Positions 51,668 through 60,894 of a stretch of DNA of 64,000 nucleotides are shown in pieces (position 1 is the first letter of the stretch; the number at the start of each line of letters is the position of its first letter). The stretch comes from Rhizomicrobium sp. GTDB taxonomy: Bacteria > Pseudomonadota > Alphaproteobacteria > Micropepsales > Micropepsaceae. The notes under the pieces were generated by a model. It had not been told where the DNA came from and made no database searches. It was given only the letters and a program-made list of their open reading frames with translations. Where the stretch lies: contig JBBCGJ010000001.1 in the NCBI GenBank assembly GCA_037200985.1, positions 2,456,756 through 2,520,755 of the forward strand. The letters are read 5' to 3'. The translations under genes and the position numbers were made by a program.

Positions 51668-52705
51668 TCACTCGTTCCCGCTGTCGGCCGCGGCCGGCGG
51701 CACGATATCGGGTTTGGCGGCGGAAGGTTTGGCGACAGCGGGCGCAGCCTGCGTCAAGGCCGGCGCGGTCGCGGGTGTCGGTCCCGGCGTCGCGCCGGGG
51801 ACGGGCAGCGGCGGGGGCGGCGGCGCGGGCGGCAGGCCGGCGGCGGTGGCCGGCAGGTCGGACGGCGAGACGGAGGGCGGAAGCTCCGCCTTCTGCTTGA
51901 AGTCGACGATATTCACGTCCTCGCTGGACGACGGATCGGCCAGGAGCACGACGCGCGAGCCGCCGGCCGGGTCGGCGATCACGGAGCCGATGGCGAGGCC
52001 CGGCGGCAGCAAGCCGCCGTCGCCGGAGCTGACGACCTGCATGCCGGGGCGCAGGACCACGTTCTGCGACAGAAGGTCGATCTGCGGCGCGGCGGAATTG
52101 TCGCCGGCCATGATCGCCTGGATGTTGCCCGGCTCGATCACCACCGGGATGCGGCTGTTCAGGTCGGTGAGCAGGATGACCCAGGAAGTATGGTCGCCGG
52201 CCAGGAAGATGCGGCCGATCATGCCGCGGGCGTCGATCACGCCCTGCCCCGGCTTGACGCCCTGGGCCTTGCCGGCGTCGAGGATCATGGTCTGCAGGAA
52301 CGGCCGGTTGGCGCGACCGATGACGCGCGCCATCACCGAGGACAGGCTCGGATCGGGCACCGCGTGGAGCAGCAGCTGGTAGCGTTTGACGCGGGTGTCG
52401 AGCACCACCGCCGCGTTCTGCCATTGGCGCAGCCGCGCGTTCTCTTCCTTGAGCTTGAGGTTTTCCCTGTAGACCTGGAAGACCTCGCCGATGGAACCGA
52501 TCCAGCGGTCGATCCCGCTCAACGGCGTCTGCACGACCTGGATCGCCGGGGCGGCCCAGTCCGTCACATTGGCGCGCGCCCGGTCGAACAGGTTCGACTG
52601 CGCCTTGCCGATCAGGATGAGGGCGATGGCGAGAGCGGCGAGCAGCGCCAGAGGGAGCTGTGCCCCGCTCCTGCTACGCGCAATCTTCCACCCGCCGTTC
52701 GCCAT
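51668..52705 (-). CDS. mreC: rod shape-determining protein MreC
   Basis: 345-aa periplasmic scaffold with an N-terminal membrane helix (LLAALAIALILIG), a coiled coil (LKLKEENARLRQWQN) and two beta domains. The C-terminal Pro/Ala-rich tail of about 70 residues, with a run of proline after GLPPAP, is disordered, an alphaproteobacterial feature. Gap to mreD is 4 nt. Confidence 0.9.
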   Translation of the reverse strand: MANGGWKIARSRSGAQLPLALLAALAIALILIGKAQSNLFDRARANVTDWAAPAIQVVQTPLSGIDRWIGSIGEVFQVYRENLKLKEENARLRQWQNAAVVLDTRVKRYQLLLHAVPDPSLSSVMARVIGRANRPFLQTMILDAGKAQGVKPGQGVIDARGMIGRIFLAGDHTSWVILLTDLNSRIPVVIEPGNIQAIMAGDNSAAPQIDLLSQNVVLRPGMQVVSSGDGGLLPPGLAIGSVIADPAGGSRVVLLADPSSSEDVNIVDFKQKAELPPSVSPSDLPATAAGLPPAPPPPPLPVPGATPGPTPATAPALTQAAPAVAKPSAAKPDIVPPAAADSGNE

Positions 52706-52739
52706 GACCTGTCGTTCCGGCTCCTAGCGCCGGTCCACG

Positions 52740-53828
<1,089 letters not shown>

Positions 53829-53879
53829 TTATTCCCGAGAAGGACCGCCCCGGCGGGGTTAAACGCCGGGGCTATTGTC

Positions 53880-55448
53880 TCATCGCGCGACGGTCAAGGC
53901 CTCTGGCGCCTGCTTTTTGCGTTTCACCAACAGCTTGTTGAGCGCATTGACATAGGCATAGGCCGCGGCCACCAGCGTATCGGTGTCCGAACCCTTGCCC
54001 GTGACGGTGCGCCCGTTTTCCTCGAGCCGCACGCTGACCGTGGCCTGCGCATCCGTGCCTTCCGTGACCGCGTTGATCTGGAAGAGCTGCAGGGTGGCCG
54101 TGTGCGGATAAAGCTCATGAATGGCCTTGAAGATGGCGTCGACGGCGCCGTCGCCGCCGGTGCTCGCCGTCTTCTCCTCGCCGTCGATGACGAGCGTCAG
54201 TCGGCAGGCGGGCGGAACACCAAGACCGGTCTCGACGCGAAGGGCCCGCACCGCGACACTGTCATGGCCGCGCACGATCTCGTCGTCCACCAGGGCGACG
54301 ATGTCCTCGTCGAAGACGTGCTTCTTCTTGTCGGCCAGTTCCTTGAAGCGCTTGAAGGCCTCGGCGAAGGCGTCCGCCTCCAGCTGATAGCCCATGGCCT
54401 CCAGCTTGTCGCGGAAGGCGTGGCGGCCGGACAGCTTGCCCAGGACGAGCGAAGTCTCCTTCACCCCGACATCCTCGGGCCGCATGATCTCGTAGGTTTC
54501 CACGTTCTTCAGCATGCCGTCCTGGTGGATGCCCGATTCATGGCTGAAGGCATTCTTGCCGACGATCGCCTTGTTGTACTGGACCGGGAAACCCGTGACG
54601 TTGGAGACGAGCTTGGAGGCGCGGGCCAGCATCGGGGTCTTCACCCGCGTCTCATAGGGCATCAGGTCCTTACGAACCTTGAGCGCCATGACGATTTCTT
54701 CCAGCGCGGCGTTGCCCGCCCGCTCGCCGATGCCGTTGACGGTGCATTCGACCTGCCGCGCCCCCGCCAGCACGCCGGCCAGCGAGTTGGCCACCGCCAG
54801 GCCGAGATCGTTGTGGCAGTGGGTGGAGAAGACGACCTTGTCCGCATTGGGCACGCGGTCGCGCAGCATCTTGATGATCTCGAAATATTCCTGGGGCGTC
54901 GAGTATCCCACAGTATCGGGCACATTTATGACCGTGGCGCCGGAATGAATCGCGACTTCGACGGTTTTGCACAGGAAGTCGGGCACGGTGCGCGTCGCGT
55001 CTTCCGCCGACCACTGAACGTCGTCGGTGAAGTTGCGCGCCCGCGTGACCGAGGCGCCGACGGCCTCCAGGACCGCGTTCTCGCCCATCTGGAGCTTGTG
55101 CTTCATGTGGACGGGGCTGGTGGAGATGAAGGTGTGGATGCGCGGCCGTTTGGCGCCCTTGAGCGCCTCGCCCGCCGCGTCGATGTCCTTGATGCCGGCG
55201 CGCGCCAGGCCGCAAACGGCCGCATTCTTGACGATCTTGGTGATCTCTTTCACGGCCTCGAAGTCGCCGGGCGAGGAGATCGGGAAGCCGGCCTCGATGA
55301 TGTCGACGCCCATCTCGTCGAGGAACTCGGCGATCTGGATCTTTTCTTCCAGGGTCATGGCGGCACCGGGCGACTGCTCGCCGTCGCGCAGCGTGGTGTC
55401 GAAGATGTTGATCTTCGCAGGCTTGGCCGTCTGGGATTGGGTACTCAT
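53880..55448 (-). CDS. leuA: 2-isopropylmalate synthase
   Basis: 522-aa long-type alpha-IPMS that condenses acetyl-CoA and 2-oxoisovalerate, committing carbon to leucine. Catalytic motifs: FDTTLRDGEQSPGA near residue 17, the metal-binding STHCHNDLGLAVAN and VNGIGERAGNA. A full C-terminal regulatory domain (about residues 390-520) carries leucine feedback. The upstream leader with a leucine-codon run (55551-55679) predicts attenuation control. ATG 55448 (MSTQSQ) is preferred over 55508. Confidence 0.94.
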   Translation of the reverse strand: MSTQSQTAKPAKINIFDTTLRDGEQSPGAAMTLEEKIQIAEFLDEMGVDIIEAGFPISSPGDFEAVKEITKIVKNAAVCGLARAGIKDIDAAGEALKGAKRPRIHTFISTSPVHMKHKLQMGENAVLEAVGASVTRARNFTDDVQWSAEDATRTVPDFLCKTVEVAIHSGATVINVPDTVGYSTPQEYFEIIKMLRDRVPNADKVVFSTHCHNDLGLAVANSLAGVLAGARQVECTVNGIGERAGNAALEEIVMALKVRKDLMPYETRVKTPMLARASKLVSNVTGFPVQYNKAIVGKNAFSHESGIHQDGMLKNVETYEIMRPEDVGVKETSLVLGKLSGRHAFRDKLEAMGYQLEADAFAEAFKRFKELADKKKHVFDEDIVALVDDEIVRGHDSVAVRALRVETGLGVPPACRLTLVIDGEEKTASTGGDGAVDAIFKAIHELYPHTATLQLFQINAVTEGTDAQATVSVRLEENGRTVTGKGSDTDTLVAAAYAYVNALNKLLVKRKKQAPEALTVAR

Positions 55449-55522
55449 GGCAGTATAGTCCTTCCGTTCGCCGCAACAGCGGCTTCTGATTTCTCCTTTC
55501 GCTTTCATCCCCTAAGAGCCGC

Positions 55523-55541
55523 GCGCGAGATGACCTCGCGC
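55523..55541 (-). terminator. attenuator hairpin of leuA
   Basis: Arms GCGCGAG and CTCGCGC with a 5-base loop, directly after the leader stop. An outer pairing CCCCTA with TAGGGG encloses it. Together they could form mutually exclusive terminator/antiterminator structures. Confidence 0.55.
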
Positions 55542-55550
55542 CGTCAGCGC

Positions 55551-55679
55551 CTAGGGGCAGCTAAGAAGAAGCAGAAGCGCCTGCGACGAACCGAGGGAAG
55601 GACGGGGCTTGCGCAGGGTGCACGCACGGACGCCGGCGGAGAATCCGCCCTTCGCGTCGTTGTGCGCCACCTTTGTCAT
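55551..55679 (-). CDS. leuA leader peptide with a leucine run
   Basis: 42-codon ORF from ATG 55679 to TAG 55551-55553. It reads MTKVAHNDAKGGFSAG..., and close to the end has five consecutive Leu codons (CTT CTG CTT CTT CTT at 55563-55577), followed by SCP and stop. A strong hairpin lies 10 bases after the stop. The arrangement is that of a classical amino-acid attenuator: when charged tRNA-Leu is scarce, the ribosome stalls in the run and alters folding upstream of leuA. The Leu run, the stop and the hairpin are directly seen. The mechanism is inferred. Confidence 0.72.
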   Translation of the reverse strand: MTKVAHNDAKGGFSAGVRACTLRKPRPSLGSSQALLLLLSCP

Positions 55680-55841
55680 CGCCTGTTCGCCGTTCCGCCC
55701 GCCGTGTTTACGGTTCGATAACTTTGCCCGAATCGTGGTTAAGCGCTGGTAAAAGCTCTATTTTCGACACCGGACGAGCCGTTTTACGCTGAATGTTGCC
55801 GCGCACGCAAGGGTCGGTGTGCAATCGCAGGGGAACCCCCG

Positions 55842-56612
55842 TTGATAGAATTGCAAGAGATTTCAAAAGCTTACGGAGCAACCTCGGCGCCGTCGGTTCG
55901 CGCGCTGAGCTTTGCCGTCGCGAGCGGAGAATTTCTCGTCCTGATCGGCGAATCCGGCTCGGGCAAGACCACGACCCTCAACATGATCAACCGGCTGATC
56001 GAGCCCACGGGGGGCCGCATCCTGGTCGACGGCGAAGACGTCCTGGCGCTCGACGCCGTGACCCTGCGCCGGCGCATGGGTTATGTCTTTCAAGGCGCGG
56101 GGCTCTTTCCCCACCTGACGGTGGCGGAGAACATCGCCGTGACGCCCCGCCTTTTGGGCTGGCCGCGCGAGGCGATGGCCGCGCGCGTCGACGAACTGCT
56201 CCAACTCATGCGGCTGGCGCCGGGCGAATATCGGGACCGCTTCCCGAGCGAACTCTCCGGCGGACAGCGGCAGCGCATCGCGCTGGCGCGCGCGCTTGCC
56301 GCCAAGCCGAAGATCATGCTGATGGACGAGCCGTTCGGCGCCCTCGATCCCCTGATCCGCGACGATCTCGCCGAGGATTATCGCCAGATCCATGCGGCGC
56401 TCGGCCTGACCACGATCTTCGTGACCCACGACATGACCGAGGCGATGATGCTGGGCGACCGCATCGCGGTGATGCGCGAGGGCGCGCTGGTGCAGATCGG
56501 CACGCCGAACGAATTGCTCTCCGCCCCGGCGGACGATTTCGTCCGCTCGCTGGTCGAGACGCCAAAGAAGCGGGCGCGGCGCCTCGCCGACGTGCTGAAG
56601 GCCGCGTCGTGA
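55842..56612 (+). CDS. osmoprotectant ABC transporter ATP-binding protein
   Basis: 256-aa ATPase of the choline/betaine (OpuCA/OpuBA-like) type. Walker A GESGSGKTT, Q-loop VFQGAGLF, signature LSGGQRQR, Walker B LMDEPFGALD, H-loop THDMTEA are all normal. It lacks the C-terminal CBS domains of OpuCA. The start is a TTG at 55842 behind AGGGGAA, since no in-frame ATG lies near. It overlaps the permease-binding-protein gene by GTGA. Confidence 0.88.
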   Translation: MIELQEISKAYGATSAPSVRALSFAVASGEFLVLIGESGSGKTTTLNMINRLIEPTGGRILVDGEDVLALDAVTLRRRMGYVFQGAGLFPHLTVAENIAVTPRLLGWPREAMAARVDELLQLMRLAPGEYRDRFPSELSGGQRQRIALARALAAKPKIMLMDEPFGALDPLIRDDLAEDYRQIHAALGLTTIFVTHDMTEAMMLGDRIAVMREGALVQIGTPNELLSAPADDFVRSLVETPKKRARRLADVLKAAS

Positions 56613-58156
56613 GCGAAATGGCCGAGGCCTGGTCGTATCTCCCGGGCTATCTGAGCGCCCATGTCCTGCTCAGCATGAGCGCGCTCCTGCTCGGACTTGC
56701 GATCAGCCTGCCGCTGGCGGTGCTGGCGGCACGGTCGCGCTGGCTGGGCGGCGTCCTGCTCGGCTTCGCCGGCATCGTGCAGACGATCCCGAGCCTGGCG
56801 CTGCTGGCGCTGTTCTATCCGCTGCTTCTGGCGCTGTCGCATTTCACCAGTGAGACGTTCGGATTCGGATTTCGCGCCCTCGGCTTCCTCCCGGCGCTGC
56901 TGGCGCTGACGCTGTATTCGATGCTGCCGGTGCTCCGGAACACCGTCACCGCGCTCGCCACCATGGACGCCGGCGTCAAGATGGCGGCGCGGGGCGTGGG
57001 CATGACGCCGTGGCAGTCGCTCACCCTGGTCGAACTGCCTTTGGCGGCGCCCGTCATCATGGCCGGCATCCGTACCGCCGCGGTATGGGTGATCGGCACC
57101 GCGACGCTGGCGACGCCCGTGGGCCAGACCAGCCTCGGCAACTACATCTTCACCGGCCTGCAGATCGAGAACTGGGTGTTCGTCACCTTCGGCGTGGTCG
57201 CCGCGGCCGGACTGGCGTTCGCCGTCGACCGCCTGCTGGCGCTGGCGGAGAGTGGGCTGGCGCTGCGGTCGCGCCCGCGCATCGTCGCGGCGGCGATCGG
57301 GCTGGCGCTCGTGGTGGGCGCGAGCGTCTATCCCGCGGTCGCCAGCGGTGGCGGCGGCAAGATCGTCATCGGCGCCAAGAATTTCGACGAACAGTACATC
57401 CTGGGGGCGCTGATCTCCGACAAGCTCGCTTCCGCCGGCATCGCCTCGACCGAGCGCGACGATCTGGGCTCCAGCGTGATCTTCCGCGCGCTCGCGGCCG
57501 GCGACGTCGACGTCTATGTCGATTATTCCGGCACGATCTGGACCGGCGCGATGAAGCGCACCGACATGCCTGGCCGCCAGGCCGTGCTCGACGGCATCGC
57601 GTCCTGGGCGGGCAAGACCCATGGCATCAAATATCTGGGACCGCTCGGCTTCGAGAACGCCTATGCGCTGGCGATGCGGCGGGACAAGGCCGAGGCCCTG
57701 CACATCAAGACCCTGGCCGATCTCGCCGCCCATGCGCGCGAGATGAAGATCGGCGGCGACTTCGAGATCTTCTCGCGGCCAGAATGGCGCGCGGTCGTGC
57801 AGGCCTATGGCATGAAATTCGCGGCACGGCGCCAGTACCAGCCCAATCTGATGTTCCGCGCCCTGGTCTCCGGCGATGTCGACGTGATCACGGCCTTTTC
57901 GACCGACGGCCGCATCGCGCAATACGGTCTCACCGTGCTTCGCGATCCCAAGGGCGCGCTGCCGCCCTATGATGCGATCCTGCTGGTCTCGCCGGCGCAT
58001 GCCAATGACACGGCGCTGCTGGACGCGCTGAAGCCGCTGGTCGGCGCGATTGACCTGACGACCATGCAGCAGGCCAATTTGATGGTCGATCGCCCCGACG
58101 ACAAGCGATCGCCGCAGCAGGCGGCGCGCTGGCTGGAGGGGCGGCTGCGGCGCTGA
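56609..58156 (+). CDS. fused osmoprotectant ABC permease and substrate-binding protein
   Basis: 515-aa fusion. Residues 1-235 form a BPD_transp_1 permease with five to six helices and the EAA-type loop (NTVTALATMDAGVKMAARGVG). Residues 250-515 form an OpuAC-like glycine-betaine/choline binding domain (IVIGAKNFDEQYILGALI and DVDVYVDYSGTIWTG). This permease-SBP fusion is well known in Opu-type systems, where the receptor is tethered on the periplasmic side. Ligand probably a quaternary amine; the aromatic-cage residues were not checked. Start GTG 56609 or ATG 56618. Confidence 0.85.
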   Translation: MSEMAEAWSYLPGYLSAHVLLSMSALLLGLAISLPLAVLAARSRWLGGVLLGFAGIVQTIPSLALLALFYPLLLALSHFTSETFGFGFRALGFLPALLALTLYSMLPVLRNTVTALATMDAGVKMAARGVGMTPWQSLTLVELPLAAPVIMAGIRTAAVWVIGTATLATPVGQTSLGNYIFTGLQIENWVFVTFGVVAAAGLAFAVDRLLALAESGLALRSRPRIVAAAIGLALVVGASVYPAVASGGGGKIVIGAKNFDEQYILGALISDKLASAGIASTERDDLGSSVIFRALAAGDVDVYVDYSGTIWTGAMKRTDMPGRQAVLDGIASWAGKTHGIKYLGPLGFENAYALAMRRDKAEALHIKTLADLAAHAREMKIGGDFEIFSRPEWRAVVQAYGMKFAARRQYQPNLMFRALVSGDVDVITAFSTDGRIAQYGLTVLRDPKGALPPYDAILLVSPAHANDTALLDALKPLVGAIDLTTMQQANLMVDRPDDKRSPQQAARWLEGRLRR

Positions 58157-58159
58157 CCG

Positions 58160-58798
58160 CTACGGCGATACCCTCCGGTCCGGGCCGAGGTCGTTCTCCG
58201 CCTTCACCTGCGTCCGCCGCGCCGGCGTGACGCAGACGACGTCGCCGCCGAACGCCTCGCGCCAGACGAAGCCCGGCACGCAGGTGTTGGGACCGTAGGC
58301 CCCGCCGGCCGCGCGGCGCGAATCCGCCAGCGCATTCTCGTTCGCCGCCATGGCGCGGTGCGACGGCGGCACGCAGACATGGTCATTGGGCGCCGCATCG
58401 CGCCAGACGAAGCCGGACTTGCAGGTGTCGGGTCCATAGGCGAGCGCGCGATGGCTCGGCCCCGCCGCGTTCTGCACCTTGGCCTCGGTGCGCTCCGCCG
58501 GCGTCACGCAGACGACGTCGCCGCCGAAGGCTTCGCGCCAGACAAAGCCCGGCAGGCAGGTGTTGGGGCCGTAGGCGCCGCCGGTCGGGCTCAGATGGCT
58601 CGGCCCCGCCGCGTTCTCCGCCGCCGCATGTTCGCGGCCGGCCGGCGAGACGCAGACATGATCGTTGGGCGCGGCGTCGCGCCAAACATAGCCGGAGGCG
58701 CAGGTATCGGGTCCATAGGGCAGCGGATCGGCTTTCGCCAAGCCGCCAAGCATCAGGCCGGCCGCGAGCATCGCGGCGGCCGCAAGAATCGATTTCAT
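58160..58798 (-). CDS. secreted four-repeat Cys protein, unknown function
   Basis: 212-aa protein with a signal peptide (residues 1-23). Four tandem repeats of about 45-48 residues follow, at about 28-75, 76-120, 121-167 and 168-212. Consensus: YGP[DN]TC.[SP]G[FY]VWR[DE]A...D.VCV.P, with two Cys each, so each repeat can form one disulfide. Repeats 1 and 3 share WRDAAPNDHVCV and repeats 2 and 4 share WREAFGGDVVCVTPA, showing duplication of a two-repeat unit. Single repeats of this kind occur in other envelope proteins, but no function is known to me. Divergent from the following ABC system. Confidence 0.8.
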   Translation of the reverse strand: MKSILAAAAMLAAGLMLGGLAKADPLPYGPDTCASGYVWRDAAPNDHVCVSPAGREHAAAENAAGPSHLSPTGGAYGPNTCLPGFVWREAFGGDVVCVTPAERTEAKVQNAAGPSHRALAYGPDTCKSGFVWRDAAPNDHVCVPPSHRAMAANENALADSRRAAGGAYGPNTCVPGFVWREAFGGDVVCVTPARRTQVKAENDLGPDRRVSP

Positions 58799-59031
58799 GG
58801 CAATCCCCCCAAGAGATCGCGGAAAGTTTACTCTCGTATCTGGGGACCCGCAATCGGCGTGGACCGTCCAGGCCACGAATCCCGCAACCATCGCTGCGTC
58901 ATTCGCTCCGCCGAAGCCGCCACTTTCCGCTTTCCCGCGCGCGGGCAAAGTGGTTGTGTGCCGCCGTGCCCCGCCTGGCGGAGCGCTCGCCCGCGTTACC
59001 GACGCTCAACCAGCTTCGAGGCCTGCCGGAT

Positions 59032-60759
59032 ATGAAAATCCTGCCGCCCGTCTCGATCGAGGCACGCCGCCTCGTGCCCAGCAAATGGGATGTGCTGGCG
59101 GCGATCCTCGTGCTCGGCTTTATCGTCCTCTTCGCCGATGCGAGCCGCGCCCTGGTCGAACCGCTGGCTTCGCTGGGCAGCAAGCCCTTGTCGCTCGATC
59201 CGTGGAATCTGCCCGGATACGCGCTGCGAACGGCGCTGCGCATGCTGATCGCGCTCGCCGTGTCGCTCGTCTTCACGCTGACCTATGCGACCTGGGCGGC
59301 GAAAAGCCCGCGCGCCGGCAGTCTTCTGGTGCCGCTGCTCGACATCCTGCAATCGGTGCCGATCCTGGGTTTCATTTCGGTGACGGTGGTGTTCTTCCTG
59401 AGTCTCGCGCCCGGCCGCATCTTCGGCGCCGAGCTGGCGGCGGTGTTCGCGATCTTCACCAGCCAAGCCTGGAACATGGCGTTCAGCTTCTATCAATCGC
59501 TGCGCACCGTGCCGGAGGAGATGACCGAGGCGGGCCGCATGTTCGGGCTCAACGGCTGGGCCCGGTTCTGGCGTATCGAAGTGCCGTTCGGCCTGCCGCC
59601 GCTGATCTGGAACATGATGATGTCGATGTCGGGCGGCTGGTTCTTCGTCGTCGCGGCGGAGGCGATCAGCGTCGGCCACACCACCTTCATCCTGCCCGGC
59701 ATCGGCTCCTATATCGCCAGCGCCATCGCGCAGCAGAACCTGACGGCGATCGCCTGGGCGATCGGCGCGATGCTGGTGGTGATCCTGATCTACGATCAGC
59801 TCCTGTTCCGCCCGCTGGTCGCCTGGGCCGACAAATTCCGCATCGACAACGAGGACAGCGAGGACTTCCCGGAATCCTGGGTGCTCGACGTCATCCGCCG
59901 CTCCGATTTCATGGACTGGGTCGCGGCGCCGTTTCACGCCTTCATGGCCTGGACCTACCGGCTGACGCCGCCCGCGCGCGGCCGCGCCGGCATCCTGCGC
60001 GACGCGGTGCCGTCGCGCGCCGGCGACATCGTGTGGTGGGTGTTCCTGTCCCTGCTGGCCGCCTATGCGCTGTGGCACATCTGGCGTCTCCTCGGCGGCG
60101 GGCTGAGCTGGGGCGACGTCGCCCTCTCTTTCGAGCTCGGCGCCATCACCATGGTGCGCGTCGTCGTCCTGATCGCGCTGGCGAGCGCGATCTGGACGCC
60201 GATCGGGGTCTATGTCGGGCTTCGGCCGCATCTGGCACGCGTCATCCAGCCGGTGGCGCAATTCCTCGCCGCGTTCCCGGCGAACCTGGTCTTTCCGGTC
60301 GCGGTGTTCGTCATCGTGCGCTATTCGCTCAACCCGGACATCGCGCTGTCGCCGCTGATGGTGCTGGGCACGCAGTGGTACATCCTGTTCAACGTCATCG
60401 CCGGCGCCTCGGCCATTCCGCGCGAGCTGCGCGATGCCGGCACGAACCTGCAGGTGAAGGGCTGGTTGTGGTGGCGCAAGGTCGCTCTGCCCGGCGTGTT
60501 CCCCTACTACGTGACCGGCGCGATCACCGCCTCGGGCGGTTCGTGGAACGCGGCCATCGTCGCGGAGGTCGCGAGCTGGGGCAGCCACACGGTGCGCGCC
60601 CACGGGCTCGGCACCTATATCGCCGACGCGACCCAGGCGGGGGATTTCCATCGCATCGTTCTGGGCATCGCGACGATGAGCTTCTATGTCGTGGTGGTGA
60701 ACCGGCTGTTCTGGCGCCCGCTCTACTGGTTCGCCGAGCGCCGCTATCGCATGACGTGA
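59032..60759 (+). CDS. ABC transporter double permease (nitrate/sulfonate/taurine type)
   Basis: 575-aa inner-membrane protein made of two fused BPD_transp_1 permease domains. First EAA-type loop near MTEAGRMFGLNGWARFWRIEVP, second near LRDAGTNLQVKGWLWWRKVALP. About eleven to twelve helices with a charged linker at residues 270-320. It pairs with the ATPase 135 nt downstream; that gap contains the palindromic repeat at 60798-60864. No substrate-binding protein gene is present nearby. Confidence 0.86.
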   Translation: MKILPPVSIEARRLVPSKWDVLAAILVLGFIVLFADASRALVEPLASLGSKPLSLDPWNLPGYALRTALRMLIALAVSLVFTLTYATWAAKSPRAGSLLVPLLDILQSVPILGFISVTVVFFLSLAPGRIFGAELAAVFAIFTSQAWNMAFSFYQSLRTVPEEMTEAGRMFGLNGWARFWRIEVPFGLPPLIWNMMMSMSGGWFFVVAAEAISVGHTTFILPGIGSYIASAIAQQNLTAIAWAIGAMLVVILIYDQLLFRPLVAWADKFRIDNEDSEDFPESWVLDVIRRSDFMDWVAAPFHAFMAWTYRLTPPARGRAGILRDAVPSRAGDIVWWVFLSLLAAYALWHIWRLLGGGLSWGDVALSFELGAITMVRVVVLIALASAIWTPIGVYVGLRPHLARVIQPVAQFLAAFPANLVFPVAVFVIVRYSLNPDIALSPLMVLGTQWYILFNVIAGASAIPRELRDAGTNLQVKGWLWWRKVALPGVFPYYVTGAITASGGSWNAAIVAEVASWGSHTVRAHGLGTYIADATQAGDFHRIVLGIATMSFYVVVVNRLFWRPLYWFAERRYRMT

Positions 60760-60797
60760 GGTGGTTGCAGTGCCCCATCGTTTGACCACGTCCTATT

Positions 60798-60864
60798 GTC
60801 ATGCCCGCGCAGGCGGGCATCCAGAGTCGCTTGCGAAATGGATGCCCGCCTGCGCGGGCATGAC
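60798..60864. repeat. palindromic repeat (copy 2)
   Basis: GTCATGCCCGCGCAGGCGGG at the left and CCCGCCTGCGCGGGCATGAC at the right, with a 27-base loop region. Same arms as 21001-21070. Located between the permease and ATPase genes, so it will form a strong mRNA hairpin in the operon. Confidence 0.87.
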
Positions 60865-60894
60865 ATTCGTGGGCTTGAAAGATCGCGCACAAGG

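Noticed and set aside
55531-55721. Arg/Lys-rich plus-strand small ORF upstream of the osmoprotectant system
   Set aside because: Its base composition is the reverse complement of the leucine-run leader of leuA (CTT codons read backwards give AAG), which is the better explanation.
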